Source of the DNA: Candidatus Saganbacteria bacterium
Lineage (GTDB): Bacteria > Margulisbacteria > WOR-1 > JAPLLA01
Reading direction: 5' to 3'
Length of the DNA stretch: 52,865 nt
Assembly (NCBI GenBank): GCA_026387795.1
Contig: JAPLLA010000036.1
Span: 21,405-74,269, forward strand
Shown here piece by piece: positions 17,123-25,165 of this stretch (the first letter of the stretch is position 1; every line of letters begins with the position of its first letter). The notes under the pieces are model-generated. The model was given only the letters and a program-made list of their open reading frames with translations. It was not told where the DNA came from and did no database searches. The translations under genes were made by a program, and so were the position numbers.

Positions 17123-18374
17123 GCAAATGCCGGCAGTAGCGATTGTAGATGCTTTGTCTACCGGACAGTATTTTGCTCCGCACTTAAAAAAGCGGGGCTA
17201 TCAATGCGTCCACGTATTGTCTAATCCAAAAATTGCCGGATCCCTTCAGGAGGCTTTTCATCCGCAATACTTTATTGAAAACATAAAATATGACGGAAAC
17301 CTCGAAACAGTTGTTTCAGCCTTAAAAAAATACAATTTAGTGTTGGTGATCCCTGGGGCAGAAACCGGGGTCCTTTTAGCTGATAGTTTAAGCCGGAGAT
17401 TGAAGCTGCCTAGTAATGATACTGCACTCAGCCTTGCGCGCAGAAATAAATATATGATGCAGGAAAACTTAAGGGCAAGGGGATTGCGGGCAATCAAGGA
17501 AAAATATGCGGTTAATCTTTCTGAGCTTTTGTCCTGGGCAGAAGAGCAAAAAACTTGGCCCATAGTTTTAAAGCCGGTTGAAGATGCAGGGACAGAAGGG
17601 GTCAATTTTTGTAATAACCTGGAAGAGCTAAAAAATGCATTCCATTCGATTATGCACCATATTAACAGTCTTGGTATTGAAAACACCTCGGTTTTGGCGC
17701 AAGAAAGGGTTACAGGTACAGAATGCATTGTTAACACTGTCAGCTTTGAAGACAAACACTATATTACCGACCACTGGCAGTACCGTAAGATTGTGGTTGG
17801 GAATTCTTTTCCTATTTACGATTATGCAAGGTTAATGCCTCATCCTATAAATCATAATCATGAACTGGTAAAGTATGATGCCTCTGTTTTAGATGCATTG
17901 GGTTTTACCAATGGTCCGTCGCATGGGGAACTTATGCTCACGGATACCGGCCCGGTTTTAATTGAGGTGGGTGCACGCTTGATGGGGGCTTCAATGCCGC
18001 CGGAAATTGTAAGCGAGTGTATTGGCCATAACCAGCTCGACCTGACCCTGGATTGTTTTTTAAATCCCCAGCATTTTCTAAAAAAAGTTGAGCGTCCGTA
18101 CCAACTCTTTAAACATTGCATGATCAAATTTCTGATCTCATATCAAGAAGGTACGGTTAAAGCCATCCCAGGCAGAAGCATAATTGAAAAACTTCCGTCT
18201 GCCCGGGTTATTCGCGTAAATCCAAAAGTGGGAGGGGCAATTCCTAAAACAATAGACCTGTTTACCAGTCCAGGAGAAGTAATCTTGGTCCATCAAGATC
18301 CAGCTGTGCTTGAGGCAGATTACCAAAAGATCTGTGATTTGGAAAAAGAAGGATTGTTTGAAATTTACTCGTGA
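17109..18374 (+). CDS. ATP-grasp ligase (amino acid or peptide ligase type)
   Basis: 421 residues. Residues about 8-110 are a Rossmann-like pre-ATP-grasp domain. The ATP-grasp core (about 110-320) has NKYMMQENLRARGL, WPIVLKPVEDAGTEGV (glycine-rich loop and Lys), LAQERVTGTECIVNTV and the metal-binding GPVLIEVGARLMGA. Such enzymes join a carboxylate to an amine with ATP. The size and layout match L-amino acid ligases such as BacD (YwfE). The overlapping upstream exporter gene supports production and export of a small dipeptide-like compound, though a carbamoyl-phosphate-like or other ligase role is not excluded. Confidence 0.87.
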   Translation: MTDHKQMPAVAIVDALSTGQYFAPHLKKRGYQCVHVLSNPKIAGSLQEAFHPQYFIENIKYDGNLETVVSALKKYNLVLVIPGAETGVLLADSLSRRLKLPSNDTALSLARRNKYMMQENLRARGLRAIKEKYAVNLSELLSWAEEQKTWPIVLKPVEDAGTEGVNFCNNLEELKNAFHSIMHHINSLGIENTSVLAQERVTGTECIVNTVSFEDKHYITDHWQYRKIVVGNSFPIYDYARLMPHPINHNHELVKYDASVLDALGFTNGPSHGELMLTDTGPVLIEVGARLMGASMPPEIVSECIGHNQLDLTLDCFLNPQHFLKKVERPYQLFKHCMIKFLISYQEGTVKAIPGRSIIEKLPSARVIRVNPKVGGAIPKTIDLFTSPGEVILVHQDPAVLEADYQKICDLEKEGLFEIYS

Positions 18375-18385
18375 ATGATTTTTGT

Positions 18386-18413
18386 TTGCCTGCACCTGAT
18401 TTTGAGTTATAAT
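18386..18413 (+). promoter_or_regulatory. Promoter of the AI-2E family gene, likely leaderless
   Basis: TTGCCT (18386-18391), 16 bases, TATAAT (18408-18413). The ATG at 18424 is only 10 bases beyond the -10 box and no RBS is present between, so the mRNA would start almost at the ATG. Confidence 0.55.
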
Positions 18414-18423
18414 CTATAGCATT

Positions 18424-19464
18424 ATGAGCACCCATGAAGAACGCCAAGAGACCTACCGCAGGGTTGCAGTAACCATTTTTGCAATTGTGCTTTTGCTTCT
18501 CTCTTTTTTAATTATCCGTCCGTTTGTGGTTGCCATACTTTCTGCAGCAGCCCTGGCTTATATCTTTAACCCGTTGTTTTTAAGGTTTCAAACTCTTCTG
18601 CCGCGCAAAGCTTTTTCCAAACGCATTGCATCCATGCTTACTTGCCTGGTTATAATCCTTTTGGTGTTGATACCGACTATTTTTGTCTCTGTGGTCTTGG
18701 CTTACGAGGTTAGGGACGGATATCGCTTTCTAAATGCAAACTTTGGCGCTGCACAGACCGCTAACAATGTTCTTTCACCAGTTATAGGGTGGCTTAATAG
18801 TCACCTAGTGCAAGCCAAGGACTTTACCAATAATTTTACCGATGATTTTATTGATGTAGCTAAAGCGTTCTTTAGGGTGATTCCGAATGTTTTGTTGAAT
18901 ATTTTTGTTACAATTTTTTGCGTTTATTATTTTCTTATCCACAGCAAAGAGATCTACAAGTTCTTTTTGGACCTTATCCCTATTCCGGAAGAGCGCTACC
19001 GCCAAATCTTAAAGAGGTTCGACAATTTAAGCCGTGGGGTAATTTTGGGGCAGGTGGTGGTTGGAATTATACAGGGGGTATTGGCGGGCTTAGGTTTTCT
19101 TTTTTTAGGCGTACCTAGTCCGGTTCTTTGGGGTTCTTTGACTGCTATTATTTCGATTATTCCCTTGCTTGGAGCTGCGATTGTTTGGGTGCCGATCGAC
19201 ATCTACTTATTTATTATGGCTACGTTTAATGGAGAATATTGGAGGGCGATTTTCCTTTTTGCCTATGGTTTTTGTGTTATCAGTTTTATCGATAATCTGA
19301 TCAAACCAAAGATTATGGGGGACAATGCTAATATCCATCCTTTGATTATTCTTTTTGGACTTTTGGGCGGCATCCAGCTCTTTGGTCTTCCAGGGATCAT
19401 TATTGGCCCGTTGATTTTAACTATTTTTGACGTGGTGATCGAAACTTATAAGGAGATTATTTAG
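18424..19464 (+). CDS. AI-2E family (PerM/YdiK-like) membrane protein
   Basis: 346 residues with about eight membrane helices. The C-terminal half carries the family hallmarks LGVPSPVLWGSLTAIISIIP and later IDNLIKPKIMGDNANIHPLI with GIIIGPLIL. Members have been linked to autoinducer-2 export, Na+(Li+)/H+ antiport and other export roles, so the name does not fix the substrate. The ndk gene starts 2 bases after its stop, so the two are probably co-transcribed. Confidence 0.9.
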   Translation: MSTHEERQETYRRVAVTIFAIVLLLLSFLIIRPFVVAILSAAALAYIFNPLFLRFQTLLPRKAFSKRIASMLTCLVIILLVLIPTIFVSVVLAYEVRDGYRFLNANFGAAQTANNVLSPVIGWLNSHLVQAKDFTNNFTDDFIDVAKAFFRVIPNVLLNIFVTIFCVYYFLIHSKEIYKFFLDLIPIPEERYRQILKRFDNLSRGVILGQVVVGIIQGVLAGLGFLFLGVPSPVLWGSLTAIISIIPLLGAAIVWVPIDIYLFIMATFNGEYWRAIFLFAYGFCVISFIDNLIKPKIMGDNANIHPLIILFGLLGGIQLFGLPGIIIGPLILTIFDVVIETYKEII

Positions 19465-19466
19465 CT

Positions 19467-19991
19467 TTGGCGGAAAAAGAAGAGCAGACACTGGTTATCA
19501 TCAAGCCTGACGGTTTAAAAAAATCTCTTACCGGAAACATTCTCACCAGGTTATCCGAGACAAAACTCCGTATTGTTGGAGCAAAAGTAGTACACGTTTC
19601 CCGCGAGCTGGCAGAAAAACACTATGCGCACCTAAAAGATAAGCCTTTTTTCCCTGAAGTTGTTAAATACCTTTGCGGAGAACCCTATGGCGAAGAATAT
19701 CAGAGGGTTGTGGCTTTGGTATACATGGGTGAGGGTGCAATTGCAAAGGTGCGCAAGCTTGCCGGTAGCACCAATCCCGAAGAAGCGGATTCTACCAGTA
19801 TCCGCGGCCAGTATGGCAGGATCACATCCAGCGGGCTTTTTGAAAATGTAGTCCATTGTTCTGCAAACCTCCCCGAAGCAGAACATGAAATCAAACTTTG
19901 GTTTGACCCGGACGAGATTGTAGACGATATTTATCCTACTAAAGAAGTAGAAGTAAAAGTAAAAAAGAAAATTTGGAATAAGTCCGAATAA
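19467..19991 (+). CDS. ndk: Nucleoside-diphosphate kinase
   Basis: 174 residues, slightly longer than the usual 140-150 because of an acidic and basic C-terminal tail and a small insertion in the middle. It shows LVIIKPDGLKK near the N-terminus, RGQYGRI and the catalytic His in FENVVHCSANLPEAEHEI, followed by LWF. The enzyme transfers phosphate among nucleoside di- and triphosphates. The start is TTG, supported by AAGGAG 11 bases upstream and by the position of the first strand. The active-site loop reads HCSAN instead of the common HGSDS, as in some deeper branches and some archaeal forms. Confidence 0.92.
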   Translation: MAEKEEQTLVIIKPDGLKKSLTGNILTRLSETKLRIVGAKVVHVSRELAEKHYAHLKDKPFFPEVVKYLCGEPYGEEYQRVVALVYMGEGAIAKVRKLAGSTNPEEADSTSIRGQYGRITSSGLFENVVHCSANLPEAEHEIKLWFDPDEIVDDIYPTKEVEVKVKKKIWNKSE

Positions 19992-20122
19992 AATTCCGCT
20001 ATCCCATGTCTTTATCTAGCACGCCTTAAATTTTAGTAAAAATCTTAAACAATAGTGAAATTTTCTCTTAGCTCTGCCGACAATAACATAGAAACAATCT
20101 TTAAATAAAAAGGGGCATTATT

Positions 20123-20521
20123 ATGATAGGGGTAGAATTTAGATGTGAAATAACGACTCGTGGGACAGCACATGCAGGATATGTGGCGAAAGGAGCCAAG
20201 GAATCTTTAGCGCGGAGCCAAGGTCACTCACGAAGAATAGATATAGCAGTAACAGATATGACCACAGAAGGAAAGGTTGTAGGTGTTACTGCTAGCAGGG
20301 ACGGAATAATCCTTAGGCTTGTAAGGGGAAGACCATATGAGGCGGTGGTGAAAAGTGTTCTTCCGAGTGGAGCGATTGTAGCACTTACTACCAGCGATAG
20401 CGCTCTTTTTGGAATAGTGCCGGCATATCGAGGTAGAGACTTTAAAGTTGGCAGCAGTGTGAACGTTACTTTTCATGGACTAGACAGGAGCCACAGGACT
20501 TTATTGTTTAGTCCGGTTTGA
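20123..20521 (+). CDS. Hypothetical protein with possible S1-like OB fold
   Basis: 132 residues, no signal peptide or membrane segment. The C-terminal half (about 70-132) has the spacing of an S1 domain: RPYEAVVKSVLPSGAIVALT, FGIVPA, then FKVGSSVNVTFHGLD and a final strand TLLFS. The N-terminal half is not recognised. A clear RBS (AAGGGG) lies 8 bases before the ATG, so it is likely a real gene. RNA or single-strand nucleic acid binding is only suggested by the fold guess. It stands alone between ndk and the kdp operon. Confidence 0.5.
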   Translation: MIGVEFRCEITTRGTAHAGYVAKGAKESLARSQGHSRRIDIAVTDMTTEGKVVGVTASRDGIILRLVRGRPYEAVVKSVLPSGAIVALTTSDSALFGIVPAYRGRDFKVGSSVNVTFHGLDRSHRTLLFSPV

Positions 20522-20697
20522 TAAGTAAAAGAAGCCCCAATTTTTACGCTTTTTTTACGGTTACTGCGGATCTCTTTACCCCAATTTAACTTGACTCTAT
20601 GTTACGATCCCACGGTAATATGTTAGAGCATATTTTGCTTGTTATTTATTGTATCGCGATTGTGGGCATGGTTTTAGGCTTGCTCTCAATCATGATT

Positions 20698-20726
20698 TTG
20701 TATATTTGGGCTTTAGTCTGTATAAT
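20698..20726 (+). promoter_or_regulatory. Candidate promoter of the kdp operon
   Basis: TTGTAT (20698-20703), 17 bases, TATAAT (20721-20726), 30 bases before the kdpF ATG. A second possible start farther up (TTGACT near 20591 with TAATAT after 19 bases) has poorer spacing. No palindromic KdpE box can be recognised with confidence. Confidence 0.5.
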
Positions 20727-20756
20727 ATTAAAAAAGATTGGATGGGCGTAAAAACT

Positions 20757-20840
20757 ATGGGTTTTATTATTGCTGGAATAATCGCAGTGCTTTTATTGGT
20801 TTATTTAACTTACGCTATGTTTAATCCGGAAAAGTTTTAA
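20757..20840 (+). CDS. kdpF: K+-transporting ATPase subunit KdpF
   Basis: 27 residues, a single membrane helix (GFIIAGIIAVLLLVYLTYAM) ending FNPEKF, the usual KdpF ending. It is too short for the ORF track in its real form; the listed ORF from 20649 adds an upstream extension that has no support. KdpF stabilises the KdpABC complex. It lies 15 bases before kdpA. Confidence 0.9.
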   Translation: MGFIIAGIIAVLLLVYLTYAMFNPEKF

Positions 20841-20855
20841 CAGGAGTATAACCGC

Positions 20856-22535
20856 ATGAAAACAGCTGATTATTTGCAGTTAATTCTATACGGGTTGCTT
20901 CTTATCTCTCTTGCTCCTTTTTTGGGGACATACATGGCCAGGGTTTTTCAGGGAAAGAAGATTTTTCTTTCACCGATTTTGGGATGGATGGAAGAGCTCC
21001 TCTATAAACTTTCGGGGATCAATAAAGACGAGGAAATGGATTGGAAAGACTATACCAAAGCAGTTATTTGTTTTAATCTGCTTGGTTTTGTTTTTCTTTT
21101 TGTCCTACAACTTGTTCAAAAATATCTGCCGCTCAATCCTGCTAATCTTGCAAATGTCACGTGGGACTGCGCTTTTAATACCGCGGCAAGCTTTATGACT
21201 AATACAAATTGGCAGTCATATGCCGGCGAAACAACCATGAGCTATTTAACTCAGATGCTAGGGCTTACCGTGCAAAACTTTCTAAGTGCAGCAACCGGTA
21301 TTTCTGTGTTTTTGGCTTTGACCCGCGGATTGATCTCAAAGTCTCAAAGTTCTCTAGGCAATTTCTGGGTGGATATGGTTAGGGGTTTAGTTTATATCTT
21401 AATCCCTTTATCCATTCTTCTTGCTGTAGCTTTAAACGCTCAAGGGGTGGTTCAGACCCTCTCTCCTTATAATAATGTAACTACCTTACAAGGGGGCACG
21501 CAAACGATCCCACTTGGTCCGGCTGCTTCACAGATTGCCATCAAACAACTGGGGACCAATGGGGGAGGATTTTTTAATGCTAACAGTGCTCATCCATTTG
21601 AAAATCCGACACCATTTGCCAATTTTCTTGAGATGTTTGCCCTTCTCCTAATCCCTGCTTCTCTGGTTTATACTTTTGGAGTAATGATTGGGAATCGAAA
21701 ACATGGCTGGCTCTTGTTTTCTGTTATGTTTGTAATTTTTGCCATTGGTCTTGGTCTTTCGCTTTGGTCAGAATATTCCATTCCTATTACAGGGATCCAT
21801 GAAGGCCAGGAAACACGGCTTGGAACTACCAATAGTGTGCTTTGGGCCATGGCTACAACTTGTGCTTCCAATGGTTCAGTTAATGCTATGCATTCCTCAC
21901 TCACTCCTCTGGCCGGAGGAGTAGCGTTATTTAATATTATGCTTGGGGAAATTGTTTTTGGTGGGGTCGGTTCTGGCATGTATGGAATGTTGCACATGGT
22001 CCTCTTGACTGTCTTTCTGGCTGGTTTGATGGTTGGCCGCACTCCGGAATATCTTGGCAAGAAGATTGAGAGAAAAGAAGTCCAGATGGTCATATTATCC
22101 ATCCTGCTCCCGGGAGCAGCAATTTTGATCGGGGCTGCCATTGCTTGTGTTTATCCTGTTGCACTCTCAAGTTTATCAAGTAAGGGGCCGCATGGTTTAA
22201 GTGAGATACTATATGCTTTTACTTCGGCTTCTCAAAATAATGGAAGTGCATTCGCGGGACTAAACGCAAACACTGTATTTTATAATGTAATGCTCGGTAT
22301 CTGCATGATCATTGGCCGTTTTGGTGTGATCATTCCAGCCATGATTATTGCAGGGAGCTTGGCAGTCAAAAGGATTGCACCTGCTTCTGCAGGTACTTTT
22401 ACTACAGATGATTTTCTTTTTGCCTCTCTTTTGGTTGGCGTGATTATTATTGTAGGGGTACTCACTTTTTTCCCTGCGTTTTCGCTTGGTCCTTTGATTG
22501 AGCACTTACTGATGCTTCAAGGAAGGGTCTTTTAA
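20856..22535 (+). CDS. kdpA: K+-transporting ATPase subunit KdpA (K+-binding channel subunit)
   Basis: 559 residues, close to the 557 of E. coli, with about ten membrane helices and four quasi-repeats with selectivity-filter loops such as [41 protein letters not shown] and [12 protein letters not shown]. It binds and conducts K+ in the high-affinity Kdp P-type ATPase. The operon order kdpFABC is standard; kdpB follows after a single base. Confidence 0.97.
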   Translation: MKTADYLQLILYGLLLISLAPFLGTYMARVFQGKKIFLSPILGWMEELLYKLSGINKDEEMDWKDYTKAVICFNLLGFVFLFVLQLVQKYLPLNPANLANVTWDCAFNTAASFMTNTNWQSYAGETTMSYLTQMLGLTVQNFLSAATGISVFLALTRGLISKSQSSLGNFWVDMVRGLVYILIPLSILLAVALNAQGVVQTLSPYNNVTTLQGGTQTIPLGPAASQIAIKQLGTNGGGFFNANSAHPFENPTPFANFLEMFALLLIPASLVYTFGVMIGNRKHGWLLFSVMFVIFAIGLGLSLWSEYSIPITGIHEGQETRLGTTNSVLWAMATTCASNGSVNAMHSSLTPLAGGVALFNIMLGEIVFGGVGSGMYGMLHMVLLTVFLAGLMVGRTPEYLGKKIERKEVQMVILSILLPGAAILIGAAIACVYPVALSSLSSKGPHGLSEILYAFTSASQNNGSAFAGLNANTVFYNVMLGICMIIGRFGVIIPAMIIAGSLAVKRIAPASAGTFTTDDFLFASLLVGVIIIVGVLTFFPAFSLGPLIEHLLMLQGRVF

Positions 22536-22536
22536 A

Positions 22537-24618
22537 ATGAGTAAAAAAGCGGAAACCGCTAATAATAACCAAATTGTGCTGGCAGCGGTCAAGGACGCAT
22601 TCCTTAAACTGCATCCTAAAGAAGAGATGCGCAACCCTGTAATGTTTGTGACTTTTGTCGGGTCGCTGGTGACTACTGCGTTTTTCTTTTGGCATCTTGC
22701 AAAAGGGACTTTTTCATTATTTGAACTTTTAATCGGTATCTGGCTTTGGTTTACGGTACTCTTTGCCAATTTTGCAGAAGCGCTGGCCGAAGGCAGGGGA
22801 AAGGCGCAAGCAGAGAGCTTAAAAAAATCAAGAAAAGAGGTCTTTGCGAGATTTTTGGACCATGGCCGTGAAACCAAAATTCCAGCATCACAATTAAAAA
22901 AGGCGGATGTGGTGATTTGCGAGACAGGAGATACTATTCCTGCAGATGGAGAGGTGGTCGAAGGGGTAGCGAGTGTTGATGAGTCCGCAATTACAGGGGA
23001 ATCAGCTCCTGTGATCAGAGAGAGCGGGGGAGACCGGAGCGCAGTAACAGGCGGCACGCGGGTGATCAGCGATAAAATCATAATCAAGATTACCTCTGAT
23101 CCAGGAGGAAATTTTATTGACCGGATGATCTCACTTATTGAGGGAGCGAAAAGGCAAAGGACTCCCAATGAGATTGCATTAAGCATTGTTTTATCCGGCA
23201 TGACTATTATTTTTCTGCTGGCAGTTGTAACTTTGAAGTTTTTTGCTGATTATAGCGGCCAAGCAGCTGGCCAGGATCTCTCCTCTATTGTAACAGTTCC
23301 AGTGCTTGTGGCTCTGCTTGTCTGCTTGATCCCAACCACGATCGGCGGGCTCCTTAGTGCTATTGGTATTGCTGGGATGGACCGGTTGATCAGGCGGCAT
23401 GTGATTGCCAAGAGCGGCAGAGCAGTAGAAGCTGCTGGAGATATTGATGTTTTGCTTTTGGATAAGACCGGAACTATTACGATTGGGAACCGGATGGCTT
23501 CCGAATTTATCCCTGTTCCCGGGATTGATGAAAAAGCTTTTGCGGAAGTAGCACAATTATCCTCTTTGTCCGATGAAACTCCGGAAGGAAGATCAATTGT
23601 AGTTTTGGCAAAAGATAAGTTTGATTTGCGTGCCAAAGCGCTCCAGCCGCACGAGGCCAAGTTTATCCCATTTTCAGCTAATACACAGATGAGCGGCGTT
23701 GATCTTCTTGATGGGGCTGGAAATGTGATGCGCATGATTCGTAAAGGTGCGGTTGAAGCAATTAGTAAGCTCACCGGAAAATTTCCAGAAAAACTTGAAA
23801 CAGAGATTAAAAGAATTTCAGCCAGTGGCGGAACCCCGCTTGCAGTATCCGACGGTTCAAAAGTGATAGGAGTAATCCACTTAAAAGATATTGTTAAAGG
23901 CGGGATTAAGGAACGCTTTAAAGAACTGCGTGTCATGGGGATCAAAACCGTGATGATTACAGGAGATAATCCTCTTACTGCAGCTGCAATTGCTGCAGAA
24001 GCCGGGGTTGATGATTTTATTGCCCAGGCTACTCCGGAATCAAAAATGGACCGTATTAAGGAAGAGCAAGCAGGCGGTCACTTGGTTGCGATGACAGGGG
24101 ATGGGACCAATGATGCACCTGCGCTTGCTCAGTCGGACGTTGGAGTGACCATGAATACTGGTACGCAGGCTGCCAGAGAGGCTGGGAACATGGTAGACCT
24201 GGAGAGTAACCCAACCAAGTTAATTGAGATTGTTGAAATTGGAAAGCAATTGCTTATGACCAGAGGAGCGCTTACAACTTTCAGCATTGCCAACGACGTA
24301 GCTAAATATTTCGCGATCCTTCCAGCGATGTTCGGGATGCTCTATGCAGGGCAAGGAGCGCAGGGTCCGCTTTCGGTCCTAAATATAATGCAGCTCCATT
24401 CTCCTCAAAGCGCGATCTTAAGTGCAGTAATTTTTAACGCCATAATCATAGTTATCCTCATCCCGCTAGCCTTACGAGGAGTGGCTTATCACAGCCAGAG
24501 TGCCAAAGCGTTGCTTAGGCGTAATTTGCAGATTTATGGTTTAGGTGGTTTAGTAGCGCCGTTTATAGGGATCAAGTTAATTGATCTCTTGCTGGTTTTC
24601 CTTGGAGTGGTGCGTTAG
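22537..24618 (+). CDS. kdpB: K+-transporting P-type ATPase subunit KdpB
   Basis: 693 residues. It has the phosphorylation motif DKTGT with Asp at about 309 (Asp307 in E. coli), the actuator TGES loop in [10 protein letters not shown], whose Ser is the site of inhibitory phosphorylation in E. coli, and the hinge [18 protein letters not shown]. Seven or so membrane helices are visible. It hydrolyses ATP to drive K+ import through KdpA. No key residue is missing. Confidence 0.98.
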   Translation: MSKKAETANNNQIVLAAVKDAFLKLHPKEEMRNPVMFVTFVGSLVTTAFFFWHLAKGTFSLFELLIGIWLWFTVLFANFAEALAEGRGKAQAESLKKSRKEVFARFLDHGRETKIPASQLKKADVVICETGDTIPADGEVVEGVASVDESAITGESAPVIRESGGDRSAVTGGTRVISDKIIIKITSDPGGNFIDRMISLIEGAKRQRTPNEIALSIVLSGMTIIFLLAVVTLKFFADYSGQAAGQDLSSIVTVPVLVALLVCLIPTTIGGLLSAIGIAGMDRLIRRHVIAKSGRAVEAAGDIDVLLLDKTGTITIGNRMASEFIPVPGIDEKAFAEVAQLSSLSDETPEGRSIVVLAKDKFDLRAKALQPHEAKFIPFSANTQMSGVDLLDGAGNVMRMIRKGAVEAISKLTGKFPEKLETEIKRISASGGTPLAVSDGSKVIGVIHLKDIVKGGIKERFKELRVMGIKTVMITGDNPLTAAAIAAEAGVDDFIAQATPESKMDRIKEEQAGGHLVAMTGDGTNDAPALAQSDVGVTMNTGTQAAREAGNMVDLESNPTKLIEIVEIGKQLLMTRGALTTFSIANDVAKYFAILPAMFGMLYAGQGAQGPLSVLNIMQLHSPQSAILSAVIFNAIIIVILIPLALRGVAYHSQSAKALLRRNLQIYGLGGLVAPFIGIKLIDLLLVFLGVVR

Positions 24619-24631
24619 AAGAAGGAAAGAT

Positions 24632-25153
24632 ATGAAAAATATTATAATTTGCGTTAAATTTTTTATCTTAACAGCAATCTTAACTGGTTTGATTTATCCT
24701 TTTCTTATTACTCTGATTGGACAGGTAGCGTTTAATAACCAGTCTAACGGAAGCATGTTTGTTTATCATGGCAGGGTGGTTGGATCGACTTTGATCGGGC
24801 AGAAGTTTGATCAGGATAAATATTTTTGGCCCAGGCCATCGGCAGTTGACTACAATCCGTTGCCCTCTGGAGGAAGCAATCTTTCTGCAACCAGTGCAAA
24901 GTTAAAAAGCGATGTTGCAACGCGGGAAGCCAAGCTTTATGCTTCAGGTTCAGGGCTTGATCCGCACATTAGCCCTGCGGCAGCCTTTTTTCAGGTTGAC
25001 CGGATAGTAAAAGCACGGCACTTTGATTCTGCCCAAAAAGGTGAGATAATTAATCTGATCAATCAGCTGACAGAGGGAAGGGATTTTAGGGTTCTTGGAG
25101 AGAAACGTGTTAATGTCCTTAAATTAAACGCGAGTTTGGATGATCTACGCTAG
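24632..25153 (+). CDS. kdpC: K+-transporting ATPase subunit KdpC
   Basis: 173 residues from the ATG at 24632, preceded by GAAGGAAAG; the longer track ORF starts inside kdpB. One N-terminal membrane helix (about 5-27) is followed by a periplasmic domain with the family motifs KYFWPRPSAVDYNP, SGGSNL and ASGSGLDPHISPAAA. KdpC acts near the K+ entrance and supports substrate affinity. It is a little shorter than the E. coli protein. Confidence 0.96.
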   Translation: MKNIIICVKFFILTAILTGLIYPFLITLIGQVAFNNQSNGSMFVYHGRVVGSTLIGQKFDQDKYFWPRPSAVDYNPLPSGGSNLSATSAKLKSDVATREAKLYASGSGLDPHISPAAAFFQVDRIVKARHFDSAQKGEIINLINQLTEGRDFRVLGEKRVNVLKLNASLDDLR

Positions 25154-25165
25154 GAGAAATTTAAA

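Noticed and set aside
20522-20756. Riboswitch (for example c-di-AMP type) before kdp
   Set aside because: The 235-bp leader region shows promoter-like elements but no recognisable conserved core or paired arms.
22506-23201. 231-codon minus-strand ORF over kdpA/kdpB
   Set aside because: Antisense to kdpB, whose motifs are complete; low-complexity Ser-rich translation.
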